Of a stretch of DNA of 64,000 nt, positions 43,481 through 53,042 are shown in pieces (position 1 is the stretch's first letter; every line of letters begins with the position of its first letter). Made by a program: the position numbers and the translations under genes. This stretch comes from Odoribacter sp. (GTDB lineage: Bacteria > Bacteroidota > Bacteroidia > Bacteroidales > Prolixibacteraceae), in the NCBI GenBank assembly GCA_013824715.1, contig PNOH01000010.1:42339-106338 (forward strand), written 5' to 3'. Under the pieces are notes generated by a model. It was given only the letters and a program-made list of their open reading frames with translations, ran no database searches and had not been told where the DNA came from.

Positions 43481-44611
43481 TTATTTTTTATAAATATCTT
43501 TCAGATCGTTTAAAAATAAAGAGTACGGATCGTCAAAAAATTTCATAAAATCAGGAACACTTGTATGCCCGGGAACAGGCGCGTAATAATGGGTCGGACT
43601 TCTCATATCGTTTCGCCAAACCAATACATAACACAAATTCATCGGGTGCATTTGCATCACCTTCAGCAAAGTGCCGGTCCACCACTCTTTATTCGGGATA
43701 GATTCTAATCCGGTTTCGGTGAAGGCCGCCAGTTTTCCTGATTTCAGGGCAAAGTCGGAAATGATTTTCAGTTTTTTAGCTGCTCCTTCAAGGTCATATT
43801 TGTCGCGACCCATATCGCCATAGTTGTCCATTCCAACCATATCAACCCATTTATTTCCCGGGTATCTTTCCAAAAATTCTTCCTCGGTCGAGAATTTATT
43901 GTCAGGAGAAAAAGCGTAAATAAAATTGTGGACGCCTAATGAATCACGAAGATAGGAAACCGTGAATTGCCACAACGCGACAAATTCTTCTTTGGTGCAA
44001 TGTGGCTTTCCCCACCAGAACCAGCCGCCGTCGAATTCGTGGTAAGGCCTGAAAATTACAGGGGCCAGTTTTCCATCAGCACCTTTAAGACTATGTGCCC
44101 AATCGCCAATGGTTTTCAGGATTTCCTTGTATTTTTCATGTGCTTCGCCTCCCGGAATAAGATATTTTACGGCAGGTTTTGAAACACCGTCTTTCCAGTA
44201 AAAACCACCTTCCGAAACCGGATTATTGAAATGCCAGGCCACAGTGGTCACTCCTCCCCGGTTATACATGTCAACCACCGTTTTTTTCAGTCTGGCTTTT
44301 TCATTTTCTATGGCTTCTGCAGGCCTGCCCGACAAGCCACTGACATCAACTCCAATAACAGCCGGATGTGAACCGCAAACCGATTTCACATCCGAACGGT
44401 CATCATCGCCCGACCAGCCGCGACCATATTCTGTAGCATTCTGATGCCCAAACAGGGTATGCTTCTCAGATAATTTTATCAGGTTCTGAAAAAGCGCTAC
44501 CGTTTCGGTGGTCGCTTTTTGGTCAATTGGTTTGCTTTTCTTTGCGTTTGAGGTCAACGAAAAACATATACTTAAAAGGAAAAGTGCTAAAAGGAAGTTT
44601 TTAATATTCAT
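43481..44611 (-). CDS. GH26 family glycoside hydrolase (beta-mannanase-like)
   Basis: 376 residues, signal peptide ending TSNA. GH26 motifs: HTLFGHQNATEYGRGW, WHFNNP, the acid/base Glu192 in FRPYHEFDGGWFWWG, MVGMDNYG and the nucleophile Glu299 in FTETGLES. Complete catalytic pair. Substrate probably beta-mannan, though GH26 also has other beta-glycanases. Confidence 0.9.
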   Translation of the reverse strand: MNIKNFLLALFLLSICFSLTSNAKKSKPIDQKATTETVALFQNLIKLSEKHTLFGHQNATEYGRGWSGDDDRSDVKSVCGSHPAVIGVDVSGLSGRPAEAIENEKARLKKTVVDMYNRGGVTTVAWHFNNPVSEGGFYWKDGVSKPAVKYLIPGGEAHEKYKEILKTIGDWAHSLKGADGKLAPVIFRPYHEFDGGWFWWGKPHCTKEEFVALWQFTVSYLRDSLGVHNFIYAFSPDNKFSTEEEFLERYPGNKWVDMVGMDNYGDMGRDKYDLEGAAKKLKIISDFALKSGKLAAFTETGLESIPNKEWWTGTLLKVMQMHPMNLCYVLVWRNDMRSPTHYYAPVPGHTSVPDFMKFFDDPYSLFLNDLKDIYKK

Positions 44612-44674
44612 TTATAACTGTTTTTAATGGTTAGATTCTTATATTCAATATTCACCCTTTTGAAAACCGGATAG

Positions 44675-46363
44675 CTACCTGATATCGAATATTCCGGAAA
44701 CTTCATCGCTGTCCTTGTATCCATATCGTACTGCTTTTATACGCACAGTGACCGGTCCTTTGGGCAGATACAAAGGCCCGCTATAGAGTTTCCAGCGTGG
44801 GTTACTGACAGATTCAGTAGTATAAACAATCGATGCGCCGTGGGTGGGGCAATAAAATGTCAAAGTCATGGGCGATGAAAAGGTACCGCCAGCCTGGTAA
44901 TTCGTTGTGCTGCGGTCTTCAGGCGCATTCACGATAAAATACGGTTTGTCGGTTACCGGTTGTTTGCCACCAGGCCACATTTGCTCAATCATTTCCGGTT
45001 CGTTCATCCGCCCCATATCTCCGGTTGTTACTGTCCAATTGTCCTGCTGAAGACGCATTTCAGCCAGAACAGCTTTGTATTTCTGATATTCAGCGAGATT
45101 ATTCAATTGGAAAGGATCGGTTTTTACATTGTACAATTCTTCTGCAGGCCGGGTTTCAGCCATCCATTTTTTCTGATCCGGATTGAGTTTGCCTTCTGCA
45201 TCCAAACGCATCATTTCCTGCATAATGGGCATTTTATTCAAATAAGGAACCCAAATATTGAAAGGCTCATTGGGGTAAAAATTTCGGATATACAGGTAAT
45301 CTTTTGACCGGACAGAACGGATCATGTCATATGATTCGTCAACCCGGTCGCGTGTTCCGAAAACATACTTTCTTGGTTCAGCAGCCTGATTTCCCAGGAA
45401 TGGCCTCCCCTGAATATGAACCGGAACTTTTACACCAGCCAGTGAAAGTACAGTCGGCCCGAAATCGATGGAACTAATGAGCTGATCATTAACCGTTCCG
45501 GGTTTCAGGTTGCCGGGCCAGCGAATTATCAGGGGAATATTAAGTCCTGAATCATACAGCCAGCGTTTTGCGCGCGGAAGACCATCGCCGTGATCTCCCC
45601 AGAAGAACACTATCGTATTTTCTGAAAGACCTTCGCGATCGAGTTCAGCCAGGAATTCGCCTACTACTGAATCCATGCGGGCAGTATTGTCGTACGATTT
45701 TGCCAGATTTAGGCGAACAATTTCCGTGTCGGGATAATAGGGCGGAACCTTCACCGTTTTCGGATCAGTCTTTACTTTGCTGATGTCCCAGTTCTGGCTT
45801 TCATGAGTTCCCAGGTGATTAAACACCGCAAAGAAAGGCTGCTTTTTATCGGGCCGGTTTTTATAATGAGCAGTTTTGCTGCATTCGTCCCAGATACTTT
45901 CCGGCACCGGGTCTTTGGCAAACTGGTAGTCAGTCTTCGAATTGTTGGTACAATAATACCCGGCAACGCGTAAATATTCAGTAAAAGCTTTCACATAGTG
46001 CGGAGGAACAGCAGTAAACTCTACCGGATTTTCGACCGAACGGCGATAACTCGTTGTGCGCATGTGCATACATCCAATGGAATTCTGGTACATCCCTGTA
46101 ATAATTCCGGCACGAACAGGCGCGCAGATCGCTGCCGTGGTAAACACATTGGTAAACCGCACTCCCTGTGAGGCCAGCTTGTCAATATTTGGTGTCTGTG
46201 CCACTTTATCGCCATAACAGCCGAGGTGCGGACTAAAGTCTTCGGTCGAAATCCAGATAATGTTGTGGCGGTTATCTGCGATTGACTGCCCCTGCAGATT
46301 ATTGGAAAGTCCCATCGTCATTGCAACAGGGACTAATCCTGAAAGTATTTTAACTTTATTCAT
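44675..46363 (-). CDS. Secreted sulfatase with Cys-type active site
   Basis: 562 residues from the start at 46363; a longer frame to 46414 would overlap the GH78 gene. Signal peptide at 1-26, then IIWISTEDFSPHLGCYG with metal ligands, and the formylglycine motif Cys80-Ala-Pro82-Val-Arg84. The C-terminus (about 490-562) is a beta-sandwich of the chitobiase C-terminal type. Sulfatases of this branch act on sulfated glycans; the Cys form fits the anSME gene at 7730. It is 10 bp after the GH78 gene. Confidence 0.9.
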   Translation of the reverse strand: MNKVKILSGLVPVAMTMGLSNNLQGQSIADNRHNIIWISTEDFSPHLGCYGDKVAQTPNIDKLASQGVRFTNVFTTAAICAPVRAGIITGMYQNSIGCMHMRTTSYRRSVENPVEFTAVPPHYVKAFTEYLRVAGYYCTNNSKTDYQFAKDPVPESIWDECSKTAHYKNRPDKKQPFFAVFNHLGTHESQNWDISKVKTDPKTVKVPPYYPDTEIVRLNLAKSYDNTARMDSVVGEFLAELDREGLSENTIVFFWGDHGDGLPRAKRWLYDSGLNIPLIIRWPGNLKPGTVNDQLISSIDFGPTVLSLAGVKVPVHIQGRPFLGNQAAEPRKYVFGTRDRVDESYDMIRSVRSKDYLYIRNFYPNEPFNIWVPYLNKMPIMQEMMRLDAEGKLNPDQKKWMAETRPAEELYNVKTDPFQLNNLAEYQKYKAVLAEMRLQQDNWTVTTGDMGRMNEPEMIEQMWPGGKQPVTDKPYFIVNAPEDRSTTNYQAGGTFSSPMTLTFYCPTHGASIVYTTESVSNPRWKLYSGPLYLPKGPVTVRIKAVRYGYKDSDEVSGIFDIR

Positions 46364-46373
46364 TTTAACTGGC

Positions 46374-49109
46374 TTATTTAGACACAAATTCATATTCCCC
46401 GCTTTTAACAGCAAAAACCCGGCAACCTTCTTCTTCCTTCAGAAATTTAATTTCTTTTGAATGATCAATTGATCGTCGGTTTTCGGTAACCGCTTTACTT
46501 TCCATCAGTGGGATATAGACCGTTGCCTCACAACCAACAGGCACAGAAATTTTAGATGAAAATGTTCCATTCTCCTTTGTCCATTCAATTCCTGCCAATC
46601 CATAAACTGTCTGATTGTAATATTTCACAAAAGAAAGATCGCCTACCGGTTGTGGCCGGAAGATAATGTGTCTGTAGCCCGGTTCATCCGGATCAGCATT
46701 CATTCCGGCAAGTTTCCGGTATAACCAGACCAGTCCGCCTCCGAACATCGGGTGATTGTGCGATCCCTCCTGGCTCCATTGTTCGCGTGAGGTGGTTGCG
46801 CCGAGTTCAAGCCAGTGTCCATATCCGGGTTCATCTTTCTGGTTCATGGCTTCATAAGCCAAATCGTGCATCCCATTTTCAGAAAGCACTTCGAAAAAAA
46901 ACTGGGTTCCAAAAATCCCGGTATCCAGATGCCCTTTACTGGCTTTGATGTCGGATTTCAATGCCGCAATCACCCTCGGATATTGGCCGGCAGGAACACC
47001 TATTTTCAGCGCGAAAATGTTTCCACCGGCTTTTCCGTAGGTACCATTTTTTTCGTTGTAGAATCGTTTCCAGAAAGCTTTCCGGGTTTGTTCGGCCAGA
47101 CCGGCATATTTTTTCGCCTCGGCGGTTTTACCCAAAACTTTGGCTGTTTGTGCTGTCAGATCGGCGCAGCGCCAGAAGTAGAAAGTATGCACCATTTCAT
47201 CGGCTGGCAAATCGCCGGGAGTAACCCATTCGCCCAGGTTATACCATTTCAGGATTTTGCCATCGTTACCGGTTCGTTTCGAAAACATGATTCCATCCTG
47301 ATCAACCCAGGTTTGCATGTAGCGGATATATTCTTTCATTCCTTCGAAATTTTCAGACAGCATATCGCGGGAACCGGTGTGCAGGTAAAACTCCCATGGC
47401 ATAATACAAATGGCTGCGCCCCAGGCCACGCCGCCACCGCAACCCGGCTGCCAGGGAGCGCCGTTGGGCACGTATCCGGTTTCTTTATCCTGTGCCCCGA
47501 GCATGTCTGAAATCCATTTCTGATAAAAGGCTTTCGCATCGAAATTGTGCATCACTGTAACACAGGCCACCTGCCCGTCGCCGGTGTAGCCATTGCGTTC
47601 GCGGTGCGGACAGTCGCTGGCCAGTCCGCCATGCATATTGTCCTTCTGGCTTTGCTTCCAGATTTCGTTAATCCGGTTGAAAAGAGTATTGGAAGTTTCA
47701 AATTCAGCCGATTCGGGCACATTGGTATAAACCGATTCGGCAACGATGTTTTCCGGTTTTAACTCACCATACCAGTTTCTGATTTCCACCCCGCTAAACA
47801 CAAACCAGTTGAAACGAGGCGCATAATTTTCAGGGCCATTGCCTTTAAAAATGTACGTATTATCTCCTGAATACAGATTACTGTTGAATGAAATGTCGAT
47901 GCGATGTCCGGCAGGAGCGATAACATTTTTAAGTCTAACCCATCCCGAAATTTCTTTACCAAAATCAACCTTGTAATTTCCGTTTGCCAGTTTTTCAATT
48001 TTTACCGGCTGAAGCTGTTCCATCACCTTGTCGGTTGGCGAAGTATGCGCCATCAGCTTCCCGAAAGGCGCTTTTTTGAGGGCGGCTTTTCCCCATGCTT
48101 CGGCATTAAAAGCTGGCTTGCACCAATCGGGTTGTTCCAAACGGGCATCGTAGGTTTCGCCATAGTAAACCATGTTTTTCAGGATAGGGCTTTTTGCTGC
48201 TTTCCAACTTTCGTCGCTCCCAACAACTTCTTCGGAACCGTCGGTATAAGTCAGGTGCAGTTGGCCAATGAAACGGGGAGTTCCGTAACCTTCGCACCAA
48301 AACATGCGCGGATTGTAAAACCCGTTTCCGAGAATAGCGCCGATGGCATTTTCACCCTTCGACAGCATCGAAGTAACATCGTAAGTCAGGTACATCACTT
48401 TATATTCTTTGAAGTTATCCTCTACATTAATGAGCATTTGCCCCAGCAGCGGGCGCTTGCCATAGTTGGTAATATTGGGCGCCAGCACATCGTTACCGGC
48501 TTTCAGTCCATTCACATAAAATTCGAAATACCCAAGGCCAGTAACAAAAGCCACCGCGCTTTTAAGCTGTTTTTCAATCCTGAACGATTTTCGGAGCATG
48601 GGTGCGGCAGGACCAAAATCGTCGAACTTCTGGCCGGGAAAATTGGGACGCTGAAAATGATCTTCGCTTTCCCAGGGGGCGCCAATCCATTTTGCCTTCC
48701 ATTCCGACGGATATAATATTCCCATTCTCCAAAAGGCCGGTTCGCTCCAATCGGAAACTGTTCCGTTTTTGTCCCAGGCACGTACCTGCCACCAGCATTC
48801 CGTTCCCGATTTTAATGGTTTTCCGGCATAAACTACACGGTTATTTTGTCCTCCTGAAACTTTTTGGCTGTCCCACAAATCAGCTTGTTCTAGTTTATTT
48901 TCAGAAGTAGCCACCCTGACTTGCCAGGCAGTTTGTGTTTGCCCGCGTTCTCCTTTTTCGGCAAGGTTAATCCATGCCAGGCGGGGTTGAGCAACATCAA
49001 CCACTGCCGGATTTTGCAGGTATTCGCAGGTAAGTTTTTCAGGAGTGATTTTTGCCTGGGCAACAAAGCCGGGAAGAACAAGAAGAATTAAAAAGAGAAA
49101 TCGTTTCAT
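46374..49109 (-). CDS. GH78 alpha-L-rhamnosidase
   Basis: 911 residues, signal peptide MKRFLFLILLVLPGFVAQA. N-terminal Ig-like domain (CEYLQNPAVVDVAQPRLAW), Bac_rhamnosid N domain (APNITNYGKRPLL), an (alpha/alpha)6 barrel with the catalytic region DCPHRERNGYTGDGQ, and a C-terminal beta domain (GLAGIEWTKENG). Removes terminal L-rhamnose. First gene of the cluster, so this region together would act on a rhamnose-containing, sulfated polysaccharide. Confidence 0.92.
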   Translation of the reverse strand: MKRFLFLILLVLPGFVAQAKITPEKLTCEYLQNPAVVDVAQPRLAWINLAEKGERGQTQTAWQVRVATSENKLEQADLWDSQKVSGGQNNRVVYAGKPLKSGTECWWQVRAWDKNGTVSDWSEPAFWRMGILYPSEWKAKWIGAPWESEDHFQRPNFPGQKFDDFGPAAPMLRKSFRIEKQLKSAVAFVTGLGYFEFYVNGLKAGNDVLAPNITNYGKRPLLGQMLINVEDNFKEYKVMYLTYDVTSMLSKGENAIGAILGNGFYNPRMFWCEGYGTPRFIGQLHLTYTDGSEEVVGSDESWKAAKSPILKNMVYYGETYDARLEQPDWCKPAFNAEAWGKAALKKAPFGKLMAHTSPTDKVMEQLQPVKIEKLANGNYKVDFGKEISGWVRLKNVIAPAGHRIDISFNSNLYSGDNTYIFKGNGPENYAPRFNWFVFSGVEIRNWYGELKPENIVAESVYTNVPESAEFETSNTLFNRINEIWKQSQKDNMHGGLASDCPHRERNGYTGDGQVACVTVMHNFDAKAFYQKWISDMLGAQDKETGYVPNGAPWQPGCGGGVAWGAAICIMPWEFYLHTGSRDMLSENFEGMKEYIRYMQTWVDQDGIMFSKRTGNDGKILKWYNLGEWVTPGDLPADEMVHTFYFWRCADLTAQTAKVLGKTAEAKKYAGLAEQTRKAFWKRFYNEKNGTYGKAGGNIFALKIGVPAGQYPRVIAALKSDIKASKGHLDTGIFGTQFFFEVLSENGMHDLAYEAMNQKDEPGYGHWLELGATTSREQWSQEGSHNHPMFGGGLVWLYRKLAGMNADPDEPGYRHIIFRPQPVGDLSFVKYYNQTVYGLAGIEWTKENGTFSSKISVPVGCEATVYIPLMESKAVTENRRSIDHSKEIKFLKEEEGCRVFAVKSGEYEFVSK

Positions 49110-49359
49110 GGTATTTAGGTTTTAACTTTGGTATAGGTCATTGTTTTTCAAATTCACAACTGATGAATAAGGTTAGCTTGTTGTGGTGCCAAATTTGCTA
49201 CTAAGGTTAAACAATTAAAAATAAGGTTCTTTCAGGATAATAAGTGATATTTAAGTCAAAGCCTACAGTATCCGTCATAGAGCCAGTTTTACCAGCCGGA
49301 TGGCTTTAATCAACCGGGCGTTTTGATTCTGTTTTTCAACGAGTTTAATGCTAAGAATT
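49110..49359. other. Spacer upstream of GH78, no gene called
   Basis: Likely holds the GH78 cluster promoter, but I see no full TTTG-N19-TAnnTTTG. A minus-strand frame from about 49410 to 49278 (ending LVEKQNQNARLIKAIRLVKL) is protein-like but unidentified. Confidence 0.4.
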
Positions 49360-49542
49360 TCATTCCATGGATAAAAATTCACGAAGGTGCATGTAAACTG
49401 CATTTTCCATCAGTTTATTTACATCCCTTCGGAAATCAAATACCCGGATAGCGTTTCTCAAGCCTAAATCTTCAAAGAAATATTTTTCCCCAACCTCAAA
49501 AATTTTTAATCCATCAACATCCGCCCTCTGAACTTTATACAA
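49360..49542 (-). pseudogene. Remnant of an AAA ATPase with DUF4143 domain
   Basis: Sixty codons (IFEVGEKYFFEDLGLRN, DVNKLMENAVYMHLRE) resemble the DUF4143 part of Bacteroidota AAA+ proteins, normally about 380-400 residues long. The ATPase part and the protein's end are absent. A relic gene. Confidence 0.6.
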
Positions 49543-49677
49543 ATAACTATTATTTCCATTATAATTGAAACAATATTAATTTATTCACTTTTCGTCCATC
49601 GTAATTGAAATAAATTCAACTCAAAGAAGCAACTGGCAATACTCTGTCAGTTTACTTCTCAGAAAGTTTTAAGCCAC

Positions 49678-50751
49678 TCAATTCGATTTCTGCTTTTGAT
49701 TGGGATGACAATTTTTACAACTTACAAAATGAATATCGTTTGAACTCGTCGGATTGGCATACGTCGTATTCATCGTCCGGACATTGAGCTTACAGTTTTT
49801 GGAAACATCGGAATGGCATTTGTCGCACGAGTTGCGCTGATTATTGGAATGTGGCTCGTGGCAGGCGTTGCAACTGATTCCCTGATGCACGCCGACAGGA
49901 GTATGATCGTCACTGGTACCTACCTCGTGCCACACCGAAGGCGCATGACATTGCACACACAAGCGGTACACCGGATCGGCAGGAGTTTGAACGGTATCGC
50001 CGAAAAGCACCATATCTGGTCTTGGCAATTCCGCCAACTGGAAATGTTTTTTTTCGTGACGGCTATAAAAACCCACCGAATTTTTGGTCAGATTACGTGC
50101 ATAAAAGATGTTATTCGGATTCGCATAATCGGGTTGCCTTACGGTTTCGCCCGGAGCATGAATCTGGTGACAAGCCATGCAAGGTATCACCGGCTGACTG
50201 GCTTTTTCGGGTTCGATCAGTTTCCAGGGACCTTGTTGGGAGACGGGGTCAACTAAATCGGCTGTAGTTTTTTCGTAAAACATGCCGTGACACCTCAAAC
50301 AGTCTCCATTGAGTTGTTCTGTTTTGTTGTGCGATTCGTTCAGGAAAATATCGGCATAACCAGCCGAGTGCCCGCCTGACTTCCAGTTTGTAAATTCCGA
50401 CTGGTGGCAGTTTTTGCAGCGGTCCATCGTTTCGAGCAGGTGCAATTCTGTCATCTTTAGGTTTTCGCTTGCTACATCGGTTTTTATGTGAGTGAAAACC
50501 ATTTTCGATTTTTCCTTCAGGCTGTGTAATCCGTTACTCAATGCTGTGCCATGACATTTGAAGCACGACACCTCGCGGTGTGCCGAACCTTCCCATGTGT
50601 TGAACGAAGGGTTGATTTCGTGGCAACTCAAACAGGTTTTTTGTGGCGAAGCAACTGACCAATAGGTGTAAAAGCTCCCTGAAATCAGGATAAAGCCTGC
50701 TATCACCATTCCGGCGATTAGTAATAATCGGTATAATTTTCTTAGATTCAT
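49678..50751 (-). CDS. Nine-haem NapC/NirT-type cytochrome c
   Basis: 357 residues with an N-terminal membrane anchor (LLLIAGMVIAGFILISGSF) and nine CxxCH motifs: CLSCH, CFKCH, CKNCH, CLRCH, CMACH, CVQCH, CNACH, CDKCH, CKNCH. The first four resemble a NapC/NrfH quinol-linked head, and the rest extend it. As the last gene of the GMC dehydrogenase operon (4 bp after it), it should take electrons from sugar oxidation, or feed them from quinol. Confidence 0.85.
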   Translation of the reverse strand: MNLRKLYRLLLIAGMVIAGFILISGSFYTYWSVASPQKTCLSCHEINPSFNTWEGSAHREVSCFKCHGTALSNGLHSLKEKSKMVFTHIKTDVASENLKMTELHLLETMDRCKNCHQSEFTNWKSGGHSAGYADIFLNESHNKTEQLNGDCLRCHGMFYEKTTADLVDPVSQQGPWKLIEPEKASQPVIPCMACHQIHAPGETVRQPDYANPNNIFYARNLTKNSVGFYSRHEKKHFQLAELPRPDMVLFGDTVQTPADPVYRLCVQCHAPSVWHEVGTSDDHTPVGVHQGISCNACHEPHSNNQRNSCDKCHSDVSKNCKLNVRTMNTTYANPTSSNDIHFVSCKNCHPNQKQKSN

Positions 50752-50755
50752 TTGC

Positions 50756-52417
50756 CTACGATTTTAGATGGGTTGCTTTCCAGAGTTTCGTAATTTGGTC
50801 GCCCACATAAAATCCCAGAGCCATGATCGTTAGCGCAGGATTAAAGCCGCCGTTCGTTACCATCAGGCTTCCATCGGCCACAAAAACATTTTCGATTTCG
50901 TGCAATTGACCCAACTTATTGGTCACCGAAGTTTGTTTGTCGTTTCCCATCCGGCATGTTCCGGCCTGATGCTGGCCGCCGCTAAGCCCGCCGCCACCGC
51001 CAATTTCCTTCCAAACCCTGTAAGCTCCGGCTTCGAGTAGCCACTCCTCGCAACGATCTGCAATGAACTCACATACTTTTCGGTCGGCAGGGTGACGCGC
51101 GCCCATCAATTTCCCGACAGGTATTCCCCAATAATCTTTTACTTTGGGGTCAACGGTTATGCGTGCTTCAAAATTGGGTATTTCCTGACAGGGTCCCTTC
51201 ACGCTCATTACCCGTTTATAGTTTTGCCGGTGAAAATCCTTGTGGTCTTTTCCCCAGAAGGGAGATCCGGGAGGCCGCTGATTGGTGAAAAGATAGGGCA
51301 ACCTGAAGAATTCGTTGGCCATCATTCCGCCGCCAATGATACCGTCGTTTCCGTGATTAAAATCGGAAAGCGCCACACAGGCCCCGGGACCAACATCATC
51401 GTAAAGGTCTTTATCGAATAACCCGGCCGCACCGGTATAGGCATGTCCCTGAAGGTTACGGCCAACCCAATCGAAATTATTGCCTGCCCCATTCGGGAAA
51501 AGTTTAGATTTGGAATTGAGCAGCAACCGGGCTGTTTCGGTAGCCGATCCTGAAACCACCACCAAATCGGCAGTCTGAATCTGACCTTTACCGTTTTCGT
51601 CGAAATATTTGATGCCTGTAGCCTTTCCCTGGTCGTTCACCATGATTTCGGCCACCTGACAGTTGATGCGCAATTCGCAATTACCAGATGCCAAAGCCAC
51701 CGGAATCACCGTATTGTGGGTTCCGCATTTGGCATTCACCGGACAGGCAAATCCAACGCAGGTGCGCATCCGGTAGCAGGCCGGTCGCCCGTTGTACGGA
51801 ACAGAATTCCGCAGCATGGGAATCGGGAACGGGTGCCATCCCCGGCGCTTTGCCGCTTCATAAAGCATTTTTCCTTCGCGGTTGAATTCAAAGGGTGGCA
51901 TCGGGAGCGGTTTCTTTCGTTCAGGAACAAAGGGATTTTGCGGATCTGCACCCGACACCCCGATTTCCCATTCAGCCTTTTCATAGTAGGGTTCGAGGTC
52001 TTCATAGCTTATAGGCCAGTCCTCCAGCGTTGAACCTTCTACATGTCCGTATGTGGTTTTCATCCTGAAATCCTGCGGCATAAACCGCCAGGCCATTGCA
52101 CCGTAGCTTACCGTACCCGAACCCACGCAGGCAGCGTTGTTGTTATAAGCTCCTTCATGCGGATAAACCATAGTTTCTTTTCCACTGCGCTGATCAACAA
52201 ATATCCGCCAGTGTTTGTCGCGGTGAGGGCCGAAAGCGTTGCCCAGCACGGTGGTTCGTTGTGAAATCAGTTCATCATCGTTGTGGTCATCGTATTTTGC
52301 CCATCCGCCACGTTCAAATAAAACAACAGAAAGTCCGTTGTTTGCCAGTTCTTTGGCTACGGGGCCTCCGCCCGCCCCTGCGCCAATGACGACGGCATTT
52401 ACATGTGGGATTGTCAT
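50756..52417 (-). CDS. GMC-family dehydrogenase, gluconate 2-dehydrogenase large-subunit-like
   Basis: 553 residues: FAD site VVIGAGAGGGPVAKELANNG, NNAACVGSGTVSYGAMAWRF, and the C-terminal GTCRMGNDKQTSVTNKLGQ with VADGSLMVTNGGFNP, containing the catalytic His/Asn region. Flavoenzyme that oxidises an alcohol or sugar acid in the periplasm. No own signal peptide: it is co-exported with the Tat-leader subunit encoded just upstream, with which it overlaps by ATGA. Confidence 0.88.
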   Translation of the reverse strand: MTIPHVNAVVIGAGAGGGPVAKELANNGLSVVLFERGGWAKYDDHNDDELISQRTTVLGNAFGPHRDKHWRIFVDQRSGKETMVYPHEGAYNNNAACVGSGTVSYGAMAWRFMPQDFRMKTTYGHVEGSTLEDWPISYEDLEPYYEKAEWEIGVSGADPQNPFVPERKKPLPMPPFEFNREGKMLYEAAKRRGWHPFPIPMLRNSVPYNGRPACYRMRTCVGFACPVNAKCGTHNTVIPVALASGNCELRINCQVAEIMVNDQGKATGIKYFDENGKGQIQTADLVVVSGSATETARLLLNSKSKLFPNGAGNNFDWVGRNLQGHAYTGAAGLFDKDLYDDVGPGACVALSDFNHGNDGIIGGGMMANEFFRLPYLFTNQRPPGSPFWGKDHKDFHRQNYKRVMSVKGPCQEIPNFEARITVDPKVKDYWGIPVGKLMGARHPADRKVCEFIADRCEEWLLEAGAYRVWKEIGGGGGLSGGQHQAGTCRMGNDKQTSVTNKLGQLHEIENVFVADGSLMVTNGGFNPALTIMALGFYVGDQITKLWKATHLKS

Positions 52418-52989
52418 TTCGCAAAGGCATTTAAGGTTTCACAACGGGAAGCATAACGGTTTTGTCCGATGACGTGAGGAAAATCAATTCGTATCATTTT
52501 ATAACTGACGTAGTTTTTGTTGCCACCATGCCGGGGCGAGCCGTAAAAGCCCTGCATCGAATGGTCGCGGATCATGCGGAAGAAGCGCGATGCCGGGTTT
52601 TCTTTCCAGTATCCGCCTTCGATGGAGTTCTTCTCCATCAACTTCAGCGTTTCGGTTTGCTTGTTCCATTCGAGTTTTTCGAAAGGCTGACTGTATTTTT
52701 CGTGGCAATACTGATTCAAGGCAGCAATTCCGTTGCGATAGGTTTCCTGAAAGTTGCTGTAAAATCCTGCCAACTGTTTGTCTATAAAATTGACAACTCC
52801 GGCATCGGTAGCGCCGGCGTCCTGATCGGCAGGAATAATCTGTTCGGCAATGGCGATGATGGTTTCAGCTTCTTCGGTTGTTAAAAAGTGCCAAAGCGAC
52901 TTTTGAGAACCGCCGCAGGCCGGAAACAACAACAGGCTTCCGCTTGCCAGACTAAGCGACTGAATGAATTTTCGCCGGTTAATGTTCAT
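52414..52989 (-). CDS. Gluconate 2-dehydrogenase subunit 3 family protein, Tat leader
   Basis: 191 residues. Leader NRRKFIQSLSLASGSLLLFPACGG is Tat-like with a Cys for lipidation. The body (FLTTEEAETIIAIAEQIIPADQDAGATDAG) is the subunit 3 family core. It carries the dehydrogenase across the membrane. First gene of a three-gene operon. Confidence 0.88.
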   Translation of the reverse strand: MNINRRKFIQSLSLASGSLLLFPACGGSQKSLWHFLTTEEAETIIAIAEQIIPADQDAGATDAGVVNFIDKQLAGFYSNFQETYRNGIAALNQYCHEKYSQPFEKLEWNKQTETLKLMEKNSIEGGYWKENPASRFFRMIRDHSMQGFYGSPRHGGNKNYVSYKMIRIDFPHVIGQNRYASRCETLNAFAK

Positions 52990-53042
52990 TGGGTTTCAGG
53001 TTAGAAGGTTTGGATTATTGAGTTAGTCGTTAAAGATAAAAA

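Noticed and set aside
46364..46414. Upstream start of the sulfatase
   Set aside because: It overlaps the GH78 gene and places non-signal residues before a clear signal peptide.
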